A stretch of DNA of 64,000 nucleotides from an uncultured bacterium (lineage in GTDB: Bacteria > Bacillota_I > Bacilli_A > RF39 > UBA660). A program made the position numbers and the translations under genes. Shown here piece by piece: positions 43,189 to 52,966 of this stretch. How positions within the stretch are numbered: position 1 is the stretch's first letter; the number at the start of each line of letters is the position of its first letter. The notes beneath the pieces were generated by a model that saw only the letters and a list, made by a program, of their open reading frames with translations, did no database searches and was not told the DNA's origin. Location of the stretch: assembly GCA_946560065.1 (NCBI GenBank), contig CAMNUE010000011.1, positions 1 to 64,000 on the forward strand. The letters are read 5' to 3'.

Positions 43189-44304
43189 ATGAAAAAAGAA
43201 AAACCGATACGTATAGCTCATATAATCGGTAAATGGGTTGGCGGTGGAGTCGAAGCTGTTGTTATGAATTATTATCGCAATATTAATCACGATAAAATAC
43301 AATTTGATTTTATTTGTGATTCTGATTCTACAAATATTCCATATGAAGAAATAGAAAAGCTTGGTGGCAAAATAATTTTAGTTCCGCCATATCAACATGT
43401 TTTCGCATATCAAAAGAAACTAAAAGAAGTCTTTTTAGAAGGAGAATATAAGATAGTACATTCTCACATTAATGCTTTATCTGTTTTTCCATTGCATGCA
43501 GCTAAAAAGGTTGGAATACCAGTAAGAATCGCTCATAGTCATTCGACAACAAACAAAAAAGAATGGAAGAAAAATCTATTGAAGCAAATTTTAAGACCAT
43601 TCTCAAAAGTTTACGCAACAGATTATATGTGTTGTTCAGAGTTAGCTGGAAGATGGTTATTTGGAGATAAAACATATGACCAAGGTAAAGTTTACTTATT
43701 GAATAACGCAATAGATCTAGAAAAATTTGCATACAACGAAAAAATAAGAAAATCAAAAAGAAAAGAACTAAAAATAGATGATGAAACACTAGTAATTGGT
43801 CATATTGGAAGATTTGTAGCACAAAAAAATCACACATTTCTTATAGATGTTTTTAATGAATTACACAAAAAAGAAAAAAATTCAGCACTAATTTTAGCTG
43901 GACAAGGACCATTAATGGAGGAGATAAAAGATAAAGTTAATAAGTTAGGTTTATCTGATTCAGTAAAATTTCTAGGACAAAGAAATGATGCAAATGAATT
44001 ATACCAAGCATTTGATGTGTTCTTATTACCAAGTTTGTATGAAGGTTTAGGTATGGTTGCAGTAGAAGCACAATGTGCAGGTAATTACTGCATTTGCTCA
44101 ACTGAAGTACCATCAATTGTAAAGATGACAGAGAATATTGAATTTTTAAGTCTAGCAGACAATGCAGATAAATGGGTAGAAAGAATACTTGCTACTACGA
44201 ATAAAAAAAGAGAAAGCCACATAAAAGAAATTAAAGATTGTGGCTATGACATAAAAACAGAAGTTAAATTACTAGAGAAAAAGTATTATAGTTTTAAGAA
44301 GTAG
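43189..44304 (+). CDS. Glycosyltransferase family 4 (EpsF-like)
   Basis: A 371-residue GT-B enzyme transferring a sugar to the growing capsule unit. IAHIIGKWVGGGVEAVVMNYYR, KIVHSHINALS, IAHSHSTTNKKEWKK, CCSELAGRWLFG, NNAIDLEKFAYNE and LPSLYEGLGMVAVEAQ are the expected segments. The donor cannot be predicted. It is a close relative of the enzyme encoded at 46708, sharing the CSELAG and LPSLYEGL regions, and may be a duplicate. Confidence 0.9.
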   Translation: MKKEKPIRIAHIIGKWVGGGVEAVVMNYYRNINHDKIQFDFICDSDSTNIPYEEIEKLGGKIILVPPYQHVFAYQKKLKEVFLEGEYKIVHSHINALSVFPLHAAKKVGIPVRIAHSHSTTNKKEWKKNLLKQILRPFSKVYATDYMCCSELAGRWLFGDKTYDQGKVYLLNNAIDLEKFAYNEKIRKSKRKELKIDDETLVIGHIGRFVAQKNHTFLIDVFNELHKKEKNSALILAGQGPLMEEIKDKVNKLGLSDSVKFLGQRNDANELYQAFDVFLLPSLYEGLGMVAVEAQCAGNYCICSTEVPSIVKMTENIEFLSLADNADKWVERILATTNKKRESHIKEIKDCGYDIKTEVKLLEKKYYSFKK

Positions 44305-44312
44305 GTGAAATA

Positions 44313-46688
44313 ATGAAAAAGGTTGGAATAGTGTCTTGTTATTTTAAGAATAATTATGGAAGTTTACTCCAAGCTTATGCAAGTAAAAAAATCTTAGATA
44401 ATAATAATATTTTAAACGAAACTATTGCAATAGAAAAAAATAAAGATTTTTCTAAAGGAAAGAGAAAATACTATTTATCACAAATATTCAATTTTAATTT
44501 TATTAAATCCAAATTTGGAATGATAAAACTAAAAATAGATAAAAAATTAAATAAGAGCTTAGGAAAAAATATCAAGATAAGAGATAAAAAATATGAGGAA
44601 TTCAAGAAAGAGTTTAACTTATCAAGGTCATGTCTTGATTATAAGGGTTTAAAAGAATTAGCTGCAGAAAAGTATAGTGATGTAATAGTAGGGAGTGATC
44701 AGTTATGGTTACCTGTTAATGTGGTTGCCGACTACTATACATTAAATTGGGTTCCAGAAAATATAAATAAAATCTCATATGCAACCAGTTTTGGAGTATC
44801 AAGTATACCAAAAAAATACACAGAACAATACTCAAAGTTTTTAAAAAGAATAAATCATTTATCCGTAAGAGAAGAAAGTGGAGTTAAACTAGTAAAAGAA
44901 ATAACACAAATTGATGCACAACTAGTATGTGATCCAACTATTCTCCTAACAAAAGAAGAATGGGAGAGTATCTCAATAAAAGACAGGATTATAAAGGATA
45001 AATACATTTTTTGTTACTTTCTTGGATCAAATATTGAACATCGAAAATTTGCTGAAAGATTAAAGAAAGAAACAGGATGCAAAATTGTATCACTAAACCA
45101 TGCAGACGAATATGTAAAATATTCAGATTTATTTGCTGACTTCACGCCTTATGATATAGGTCCAAAAGAATGGATTAACTTAGTTAAAAATGCAGAATAC
45201 ATCTGTACAGATTCATTCCATGGCACAGTTTTTTCTATTCTTTTTAATAAAATATTTTTTGATTTCAGAAGACACAACAATAAAAATAAAAATTCAACTA
45301 ATAGCAGAATAGACTCCCTGTTAAACGTTGCTGGAATCAGTAAAGAAAGAATTCTATCAGGAAATGAAGATATTAAAGAAGTATTAAAATATGAAATAGA
45401 TTATCAAAAAGTAGATAAGAATATAAGCGTGTTTAGAGAACAATCGAAAAAGTGGCTTTTAGATTCAATAGAATGGCAAAAGGATGAAGAAAGTAAATAT
45501 ATAAAAATAACAGACAAAGAGATGTGTTCTGGATGTACGGCTTGCGCCAATATATGTCCCAAAGATGCTATTGAAATGGTAAGAGATGAGGAAGGGTTCT
45601 TATATCCTAAAGTCAACAAAGATAAATGCATTGATTGTGGACTTTGTAAAAAAACATGTCCTATGATAAATCATAAGGAACACCATGAATTTGAACAAAA
45701 AGCATATATCTTTCAAAATAAGGATGAACAGATAAGGTTAGAATCAACATCAGGAGGAGCATTCACTGCAATTGCAGAAGAAATCATAAATTCAAACGGA
45801 GTTGTATTTGGTGTAGCTTTTGACAAAGATTTTAAAGTTAAACACACATATGCTACAACAAAAAAAGAATTAGAAATATTTAGAAATAGTAAGTATGTAC
45901 AGAGTGATCCAAATGAAACATTTACTAAGGTTAAAGAATTTTTAACATCCGGAAAAAAAGTTTTATTTAGTGGTACATCTTGCCAAATAGCAGGGTTAAA
46001 ATCTTTTCTCAAAAAAGACTATGAAAATTTACTATTAGTTGATGTTGTATGTAGAGCAGTTCCTTCACCATTAATGTGGGAAAAGTATTTAGAAGTACAA
46101 AAAAAGAAATATCTGAATCCTAAAAAAATATTCTTTAGAGAAAAATATCATGGGTACAAATATTCTAATATGAGCATCTACGGACAAAATAAAGACTATC
46201 ATCGTGGAATAGATTCAGATCCATATTTAAGAGCCTTCTTTTCGAATATTTGTGATAGACCTTCTTGTTATACATGTAAATTCAAAACTCAGTATAGAGA
46301 AAGCGATTTAACAATCTGGGATTGTTTTAATATAGAAAATTTCAATTCTAAATTAGATGATGATAAAGGTACAACAAGAATATTATGTCATACAAAAAAA
46401 GGAATGGATATGGTTAAAAAAATTGCTGCAAAACATACCTGTGAAGAAATAAATGTAAAGCAAGCTTTATCAGACTTTAATGGGATTTTTTCTAAAGTAA
46501 ATTACAACTCCAGAAAAGCAGAATTCGTAAAAGATATGAATTCAATATCTTCAGAAGAATTATTCGAAAAATATTTTCCAGATACAGTAAAAGTAAAATT
46601 AGAAAGAACATTAAGATCATTTCTATTAAAGACAGGATTGTATAAAAAAATAATTAGTTTTGGTAAAAAAATAAGAAAAAGAACATAG
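44313..46688 (+). CDS. Polysaccharide pyruvyltransferase fused to an FrhB-type Fe-S flavoprotein domain
   Basis: A 791-residue fusion. Residues about 10-365 are a polysaccharide pyruvyl transferase (YGSLLQAYASKKIL, VGSDQLWLPVNVV, CTDSFHGTVFSILFN). A 4Fe-4S ferredoxin-like segment lies at about 402-455 (CSGCTACANICPKD and CIDCGLCKKTCP). The rest (about 470-740) is an F420-hydrogenase beta-like domain (SGGAFTAIAEEII, FSGTSCQIAGLKSFL, CDRPSCYTCKFKTQYRESDL). The combination occurs in capsule loci and suggests a redox-linked sugar-ketal modification. F420 use is unproven. Starts 8 bases after the GT4 gene. Confidence 0.85.
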   Translation: MKKVGIVSCYFKNNYGSLLQAYASKKILDNNNILNETIAIEKNKDFSKGKRKYYLSQIFNFNFIKSKFGMIKLKIDKKLNKSLGKNIKIRDKKYEEFKKEFNLSRSCLDYKGLKELAAEKYSDVIVGSDQLWLPVNVVADYYTLNWVPENINKISYATSFGVSSIPKKYTEQYSKFLKRINHLSVREESGVKLVKEITQIDAQLVCDPTILLTKEEWESISIKDRIIKDKYIFCYFLGSNIEHRKFAERLKKETGCKIVSLNHADEYVKYSDLFADFTPYDIGPKEWINLVKNAEYICTDSFHGTVFSILFNKIFFDFRRHNNKNKNSTNSRIDSLLNVAGISKERILSGNEDIKEVLKYEIDYQKVDKNISVFREQSKKWLLDSIEWQKDEESKYIKITDKEMCSGCTACANICPKDAIEMVRDEEGFLYPKVNKDKCIDCGLCKKTCPMINHKEHHEFEQKAYIFQNKDEQIRLESTSGGAFTAIAEEIINSNGVVFGVAFDKDFKVKHTYATTKKELEIFRNSKYVQSDPNETFTKVKEFLTSGKKVLFSGTSCQIAGLKSFLKKDYENLLLVDVVCRAVPSPLMWEKYLEVQKKKYLNPKKIFFREKYHGYKYSNMSIYGQNKDYHRGIDSDPYLRAFFSNICDRPSCYTCKFKTQYRESDLTIWDCFNIENFNSKLDDDKGTTRILCHTKKGMDMVKKIAAKHTCEEINVKQALSDFNGIFSKVNYNSRKAEFVKDMNSISSEELFEKYFPDTVKVKLERTLRSFLLKTGLYKKIISFGKKIRKRT

Positions 46689-46707
46689 AAGCATAGGAAG
46701 TGAAATT

Positions 46708-47820
46708 ATGAGTCAAATAAAAGTATTACAAGTTGGACTATCTTACAAAGTTGGAGGTATAGAAACTTATTTAATTAACTATCAAAAACAGTTAGATAAA
46801 ACAAAAGTAAGTTTTGATTATATCAACGTATTTGAAAGAGCGAAAAAAGAGTTCTTTTATGAAGAGTTGTGCAAATATTCTAAGGTTTATACATTGCCTG
46901 ATTACCGCAAACATCCTATAAAGTTCACTAAGGAATTAATAAAATTAAATAAAGAAGAACAATATGATGTATTCCACTATAACATGAATTCAGCTTGCTA
47001 TCTTATTCCATTATTAGCTGCAAAAATGTGTAAGATAAAAGTAATAATAGCTCATTCTCATAATTCATCAAGTGATAAAGGTTTACTAAAGAAAATACTA
47101 CATAATTTCAATAAAAAAATTATACCATTATTTGCAAATACTTATTTTGCATGCTCAGAATTGGCAGGGGCTTGGTTCTTTAATAAAAAAATAAGAAAAT
47201 CAGAAAATTATTACATTATAAATAATGCAATTAATCTAGAAAAGTTCACTTATGAAGAAACTGTTAGAAAGAAAAAAAGAACAGAACTCGGCATATCAGA
47301 TGACACCATTGTTATAGGACATGTTGGAAGTTTCAAAAAACAAAAAAATCATGAATTCATTATAGATATATTTAATGAATATCATAAAAAAAATCCTAAC
47401 TCAAAACTGTTATTAGTAGGAATTGGACCATTATTTGAAAATGTTAAGGAAAAAATAAATAATTTAAAAATGAATAATTCAGTAATTTTATTAGGACAGA
47501 GAAGTGATACTGCCAATCTATACCAAGCAATGGATATTTTCCTATTGCCAAGTTTATACGAAGGACTACCATTAGTGGGAGTGGAAGCCCAAGCTGTTGG
47601 ACTAAAATGCTTTTTCTCTGATGTAATAACGAAAGAAGTAAACATTTCTGATAACGTCACATATATACCATTAAAAGATAGTGCAAGCGAATGGGCAGAG
47701 CAAATTTTAAATGCAAATTTAACTAACAGAAAAAGTGTTGATGCAAGCAAATTTGATATAAAAGAAAATGCTAAAAGATTAGAAGAGATATATTCTAAAT
47801 TAATGAAAAAAAGTAGGTGA
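46708..47820 (+). CDS. Glycosyltransferase family 4
   Basis: A 370-residue GT-B enzyme, close in plan to the one at 43189: GLSYKVGGIETYLINYQKQL, DVFHYNMNSACYLI, IAHSHNSSSDKGLLKK, CSELAGAWFFNKK, NNAINLEKFTYEE and LPSLYEGLPLVGVEAQ. The paired genes flank the pyruvyltransferase fusion, so they probably act on adjacent linkages. Ends with UGA directly followed by UAA. Confidence 0.9.
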   Translation: MSQIKVLQVGLSYKVGGIETYLINYQKQLDKTKVSFDYINVFERAKKEFFYEELCKYSKVYTLPDYRKHPIKFTKELIKLNKEEQYDVFHYNMNSACYLIPLLAAKMCKIKVIIAHSHNSSSDKGLLKKILHNFNKKIIPLFANTYFACSELAGAWFFNKKIRKSENYYIINNAINLEKFTYEETVRKKKRTELGISDDTIVIGHVGSFKKQKNHEFIIDIFNEYHKKNPNSKLLLVGIGPLFENVKEKINNLKMNNSVILLGQRSDTANLYQAMDIFLLPSLYEGLPLVGVEAQAVGLKCFFSDVITKEVNISDNVTYIPLKDSASEWAEQILNANLTNRKSVDASKFDIKENAKRLEEIYSKLMKKSR

Positions 47821-47824
47821 TAAA

Positions 47825-48916
47825 ATGCTAACATATGTAATCATGATTTTGATTTCTATCCTAATGGCACTCATAGCACAAAATTTGAAAAGACAATACG
47901 AAGCCAAAAAAGAAAAAAGTACAAAAGCATTATATAGAATATTTTGCCTGGCGTCATTTTTACCACCATTCTTAATTTCTGCATTTAGAGCATATAGTAT
48001 TGGAACCGACACATCTGGAACATATTACAATATGTACTACAATGTTTTAAATGGATTTGGCGGAATGAGAGATGTGGGATATGGATTTATAAATAAACTT
48101 GCAATAATGCTCTTTGATGATTACAGTGGAGTTTTAATACTAACATCATTGATATTCTGTGGGATATCATTTAAATGTATCTTTTCCGAATCAAAATATC
48201 CTGTGCTAAGTGTTATACTATTTTTTGCAACAAACGTATATTTTATTTCAATGAACATGATAAGACAAAGTATAGCGATTTCGCTATTTATGATGTCTAT
48301 ACCACACATCAAAAATAAATCATTATTTAAATTCTTAATTTTAAACATAATTGCAACAAGCATACACACAACAAGTATTATCTACATAGCTCTTTATTTC
48401 TTATTACAAAGAAAATTAAAGATTAAAACAATTATAATTGTATGTATTTTAACATCATTGTTTACAAGTTCGTTAGGAATGGCAGTAATAAAATTACTGT
48501 CAGGAATTGGATATTTTAGAAAATATTTTGCTTGGTATTTATCATCAAGATTTGTAACTGGTCAGTTAAATTTATTTAGTCTTTTGATAAATATTTCCAT
48601 ATTGCTATTTCTATTTTATATCCATAAGAGCGCAAAAGAAGATAAAGATTACAATATTTTGTTATGGTTAGAAACTTTAGCAACTTTAAGTCTATTATTT
48701 TCTGCCTACATACCACTAATGCAAAGAGTTTCTTGGATGTTCTCCTTTGCACTATACATATATTTACCAAAAATGTTTGATTACATTAAAAAGCCAAAAG
48801 CAAGAATTGTTATTAAGCTTGCTGTCATATTCTGTTTTATAGCATATATGACATTAACAATATTCGTTAATGGATACAATGAAGTTGTACCATATGTTAG
48901 TCGATTCAAGTGGTAA
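47825..48916 (+). CDS. EpsG-family polysaccharide polymerase
   Basis: A 363-residue membrane protein with about ten helices and the EpsG/Wzy-type pattern PPFLISAFRAYSIGTDTSGT, GYGFINKLAI, FISMNMIRQSIAISLFM and IHTTSIIYIALYF. It would link repeat units at the outer face of the membrane. Starts 4 bases after the previous stop, with AGGTGATAAA as a weak site. Confidence 0.85.
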   Translation: MLTYVIMILISILMALIAQNLKRQYEAKKEKSTKALYRIFCLASFLPPFLISAFRAYSIGTDTSGTYYNMYYNVLNGFGGMRDVGYGFINKLAIMLFDDYSGVLILTSLIFCGISFKCIFSESKYPVLSVILFFATNVYFISMNMIRQSIAISLFMMSIPHIKNKSLFKFLILNIIATSIHTTSIIYIALYFLLQRKLKIKTIIIVCILTSLFTSSLGMAVIKLLSGIGYFRKYFAWYLSSRFVTGQLNLFSLLINISILLFLFYIHKSAKEDKDYNILLWLETLATLSLLFSAYIPLMQRVSWMFSFALYIYLPKMFDYIKKPKARIVIKLAVIFCFIAYMTLTIFVNGYNEVVPYVSRFKW

Positions 48917-49285
48917 TTAATAAAAAATGATGCATAGAAAAGTTAATTCATGCAAAGTCAGTGGTATTTACAAAAAATATTTAATTTATGAGGAATTTCC
49001 AGTTTTTCTCAAGACGAAACCTCTTCACTTTTACATAGTGTAGGTATTAGCATTTTTTTATCATACACATAAGTAACGTGATAATTAAATATTAATTGTA
49101 AATATATTTAAGGGAATGTATTTGGAAAATAGTTGTAGCAACAACTAAATAATTGTGTCAATATATCCATTAATAAAGGAGTCTAAGAAAATTCGGCAAT
49201 TTATAAAAAGCCACATGTAAGAAGAAAAAAGTAATAAAAAAATATACTGACAATATCTATGAAAATGATAAGGAAGGTAATGAAA
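48917..49285 (+). other. AT-rich intergenic region inside the capsule locus
   Basis: About 370 bases without an ORF. It holds a small perfect palindrome (TAGTTGT-AGCA-ACAACTA, 49130-49147) and no clear promoter. It may contain a remnant of a lost gene or the 5' region of the next transcript. I see no other structure. Confidence 0.5.
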
Positions 49286-50308
49286 ATGAAAGATAGAGTT
49301 TCTATAATAATTCCAGTATACAACTGTAGTAAATTTTTAAATAAGTGTATGGAGTCAATTCTAAATCAAGATTATACAAATATTGAAGTAATACTTGTTA
49401 ATGATGGTTCTACAGATGATAGTCTTAAAATTTGTGAAAAAATTCAAGAAAAAGACTCAAGAGTAGTAGTTATAAATAAAGAAAACGGTGGGGTTTCTTC
49501 GGCTAGAAATGAGGGACTAAAAAACGCAACAGGAGAGTACATTTTTTTTGTCGATGGGGATGATTATATAGATTTAGATTGTATAAGAAAGTGTATGGAA
49601 ATAATAAAGGAAAAAAATCTTGATATATTAAAATTTAGTTACGTAAAAGAATTAAGTAAAAAAATAAAAAGAAAGTACCAATATTCTGTCCCAGTAAACA
49701 AAAAAATAGAAAAAAAAGATTATAAGGAAGAACTATACCCATATGTATTCACTACAAATGACTTCTGCAATGTAACCATCTCCATAATAAAAAGAAATAT
49801 CATCGGAAACACAAAATTTAAGTTAAATACTTTAATAGGGGAAGATTTCTTATTCTTTATCGAGTGTTTAAACCAATCAAATAATATTTATTTCGTTAAT
49901 GATTGCTTTTATCATTACATAGTAAATGAAGAAAGTGCTACACACAATTTCAGCAAAGAAAAGAGCGTAAAAAAACTTTCAGACTCATTGTTTGTCAATA
50001 CAGAAATTAATGAAATATTATTAGAAAAAAAATATGATAGTAACGAAAAATACATCTATAAATGTAATGACAGTATATTTAATAATTTGCAAGTTTGTAT
50101 CATGAACAATAATTATAACATGTATTCAAAATATATTGATGACTTAAATAAAAATGATTACTTACAGAAAAAATTGAACGAAATTTATCAATATTTAGAC
50201 AAAAATGTTAGAAAATTACTGCAAAAACAAAAGTTAGAATTTTACAAAATCAAAACAAAAACTAGAATTAAAACCTGTATTAAAAAAATTGTATCCAAAA
50301 CAAAATAA
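49286..50308 (+). CDS. Glycosyltransferase family 2
   Basis: A 340-residue GT-A inverting transferase. VSIIIPVYNCSKFLNKCMES opens it, VNDGSTDDSLKIC binds the nucleotide, NGGVSSARNEGL follows, and FVDGDDYID holds the DxD-type metal site. The C-terminal 150 residues are Lys-rich and divergent. The ATG at 49286, eight bases after AGGAAGG, is preferred over the ATG at 49280 and 49259. It likely adds a sugar on the cytoplasmic side. Confidence 0.85.
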   Translation: MKDRVSIIIPVYNCSKFLNKCMESILNQDYTNIEVILVNDGSTDDSLKICEKIQEKDSRVVVINKENGGVSSARNEGLKNATGEYIFFVDGDDYIDLDCIRKCMEIIKEKNLDILKFSYVKELSKKIKRKYQYSVPVNKKIEKKDYKEELYPYVFTTNDFCNVTISIIKRNIIGNTKFKLNTLIGEDFLFFIECLNQSNNIYFVNDCFYHYIVNEESATHNFSKEKSVKKLSDSLFVNTEINEILLEKKYDSNEKYIYKCNDSIFNNLQVCIMNNNYNMYSKYIDDLNKNDYLQKKLNEIYQYLDKNVRKLLQKQKLEFYKIKTKTRIKTCIKKIVSKTK

Positions 50309-50322
50309 GGAGATTGATAACA

Positions 50323-51399
50323 ATGAAAAAAGTATTCCTAAAAGCATATTACAAAAATAACCTTGGAGATGATTTATTTCTTCACATAGTTTCAAATCGA
50401 TATAAAAATAAATTTTATGCAATTTGTAGTCCTAAGTATGGATATCCTAATAGATTCAATAATATAAGTTTTAATAAGTCTTTTCTGAGGTATTACATTT
50501 ATAGGACACTAGAAAAAATAATGAAAAAAAACTGGATACTTGAATCAAAAAACATATCAAAAAGCGATATTATTTTATCAATTGGAGGATCAATATTTAT
50601 TGAAGAAAAAAATAATAGTATGGAAGAAATGAAAAGAAAATACAGTATCTATAAAAAGAACATTCCATATTGCATATTGGGTGCAAATTTTGGGCCTTTC
50701 TATAATGATTTCTATAAAGAATATATTGATAATGAAATATTTAATAAAGCAGAGGATGTTTGCTTTAGGGATAGTTATTCATATGATTTATTTAAGCAAA
50801 ATCCTAAGGTAAGACAAGCAGCAGATATTGTGTTTTCCTTAGACACATCACATGTTAACTTAACTAATTCTAATAGAGTTGTATTCTCGATAATTGAATG
50901 TCGAAACAGATTCTCTAACGAAATAGCCAAAATGTATGAAGATAAAATGATAGAATTAATAAATTATTTTATCAAACTAGGATACAATATTACATTAATG
51001 TCTTTTTGCAAGGCTGAAGGGGACGAAGATGCTATAAACAGAATACTTAAAAGAATTAACTCAAAAACCGATAATATAGACAAATACTTTTATAACGGAA
51101 ATGTCGATGAGGCATTGAATGTTCTAGGAAAATCTAAGATAATTGTAGGAAGTAGATTTCATGCGATGGTTTTAGGAATGCTTCTTGAAAAAAGTATTAT
51201 TCCAATAATTTATAGTGATAAAACTTTAAATTTACTTGATGATGTCGGATATAATAGCATAGTGTTTGATATAAGAAAAGCAGAGCTAATTAGTCCATTA
51301 AAAATCGATTCAAAGGCTTTGGACTATAGAGTTGATGTATCAAAACAAAAAAAAGATGCTATTAATCAATTTAAAATACTTGATGAATTATTAAAATAA
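50323..51399 (+). CDS. Polysaccharide pyruvyl transferase family protein
   Basis: A 358-residue pyruvyl-transferase family protein. VFLKAYYKNNLGDDLFLHIV at the start, DIILSIGGSIFIEE, YCILGANFGPF, DVCFRDSYSYDLF and IVGSRFHAMVLGMLLEK match the family. It would transfer pyruvate from PEP to a sugar, or act as a related transferase. This is the second member in the locus, besides the fusion at 44313. ATG 50323, ten bases after AAGGAG, was chosen over the TTG at 50314. Confidence 0.85.
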   Translation: MKKVFLKAYYKNNLGDDLFLHIVSNRYKNKFYAICSPKYGYPNRFNNISFNKSFLRYYIYRTLEKIMKKNWILESKNISKSDIILSIGGSIFIEEKNNSMEEMKRKYSIYKKNIPYCILGANFGPFYNDFYKEYIDNEIFNKAEDVCFRDSYSYDLFKQNPKVRQAADIVFSLDTSHVNLTNSNRVVFSIIECRNRFSNEIAKMYEDKMIELINYFIKLGYNITLMSFCKAEGDEDAINRILKRINSKTDNIDKYFYNGNVDEALNVLGKSKIIVGSRFHAMVLGMLLEKSIIPIIYSDKTLNLLDDVGYNSIVFDIRKAELISPLKIDSKALDYRVDVSKQKKDAINQFKILDELLK

Positions 51400-51417
51400 A
51401 AGTGGGGTAGATTAGAA

Positions 51418-52833
51418 ATGAATCGAAGTAAAAAAATGCTAAAAAACACATTCATTATTACAATAGGAAAAGTGTGCACTCAACTAATAACATTTTTATT
51501 GCTACCATTATACACTAGTGTTTTATCCACAGAAGAGTACGGAACAGTTGATTTATTAAACACAATAGTAACCTTATTAATTCCGATAGTAACATTCCAA
51601 ATTGAGCAAGCAGTATTCAGAGAATTAATAGAAGCTCGAGATTCTCTCAGCAAAGAAAAAAAGATTATATCAACATCTATATTCACTGTAATTATTCAAT
51701 GTGTCATTTATTCATTAATATTTTTTATTGCCTATAAATATTTAAGTAACCGCTACAAATTATATCTCTTTATCAATGTAATAACAGCAATATTTTCTTC
51801 ATTGTTTCTACAAATATCTAGAGGATTAGGAGATAATAAAAAATATGCTGTTGGTAGTTTTATAAGTGCTGCCTCTACAATAATATTAAACGTAACTTTT
51901 TTGGTTATAATTAAATTACGTGTTGATGGGATGCTACTAGCTACTATGTTAGGTCAAATTATAAGTTGTATCTACCTGTTTTTATCTCTAGGAATGAAAA
52001 AATATATATCCATCAAATCATTCAGTAAAAAAATGGGGATAAGTTTATTAAAATATTCCATTCCTTTAATACCAAATCAAATATCTTGGTGGATTTTTAA
52101 TGTTTCTGATAGAGTTATAGTTTCTTATATATTAGGTGTTGGAAAAAATGGAATATTATCAGCTGCAAGTAAGTTTTCATCTGTATATATAATGGCTTTC
52201 AGTATTTTTAACATGAGTATAACAGAAACTATAGTAGCACACATAAAAGATAATGATATTCAAGATTATTTTAATAAAGTATTTAATACTATAACTATGC
52301 TTTTTCTATCATTATGCATACTAATAATTTCATGTATGCCTATAGTGTACCCAATACTGATAAATCATAAATTCGGAGAAGGTTTTACCCTAGTACCAAT
52401 ACTTTTGATTTCCTCATACTTTAACGTAATTGTATCATTAATTGGAATAATCTATATTGCACACAGAAATACTAAAGCTGTTGCTAATACATCAATATAC
52501 TCAGCATTAATAAATATTATTTCCCACCTCGCTTTAATAAAATATATTGGTCTGTATGCAGCTACAGTATCAACTTTTCTGTCATTCTTTACTATGACTA
52601 TATACAGATTATATGATATACGAAAAAAATATTTTCTGATAAAATTAGAAAAAGTCAAATTAACTATAGGAATGTTACTTTTAAGTCTAGTTACTATTAT
52701 ATATTATTTAAATAATTCTATAATAAGTATAATCACGCCTTTTATAACACTTGTAATATTAGTTATTATAAACAAGAAAAGCATTTTAAAGTCAATAGAT
52801 ATAATAAAAAAAGAAAGACTTGTAAAAAGATAA
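51418..52833 (+). CDS. Wzx-type polysaccharide flippase
   Basis: A 471-residue protein with 12-14 membrane helices in the MOP/Wzx family: KNTFIITIGKVCTQLITFLL, LYTSVLSTEEYGTVDLLNT, YSIPLIPNQISWWIFNVSDR and AVANTSIYSALINI. It flips the undecaprenyl-linked repeat unit to the outer leaflet, for the EpsG-type polymerase to join. Follows the pyruvyl transferase by 18 bases. Confidence 0.9.
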   Translation: MNRSKKMLKNTFIITIGKVCTQLITFLLLPLYTSVLSTEEYGTVDLLNTIVTLLIPIVTFQIEQAVFRELIEARDSLSKEKKIISTSIFTVIIQCVIYSLIFFIAYKYLSNRYKLYLFINVITAIFSSLFLQISRGLGDNKKYAVGSFISAASTIILNVTFLVIIKLRVDGMLLATMLGQIISCIYLFLSLGMKKYISIKSFSKKMGISLLKYSIPLIPNQISWWIFNVSDRVIVSYILGVGKNGILSAASKFSSVYIMAFSIFNMSITETIVAHIKDNDIQDYFNKVFNTITMLFLSLCILIISCMPIVYPILINHKFGEGFTLVPILLISSYFNVIVSLIGIIYIAHRNTKAVANTSIYSALINIISHLALIKYIGLYAATVSTFLSFFTMTIYRLYDIRKKYFLIKLEKVKLTIGMLLLSLVTIIYYLNNSIISIITPFITLVILVIINKKSILKSIDIIKKERLVKR

Positions 52834-52966
52834 TGAAATTTTTCTTTATTACTAATGCTACCACTAATTAAGACAATATTAATAAAATCAGGAATTAAAT
52901 TTAATTAATAATAAAATATAAGTTAAATTTAATTTACAAAATAAATAATATAATGAGGTGAAAAAT

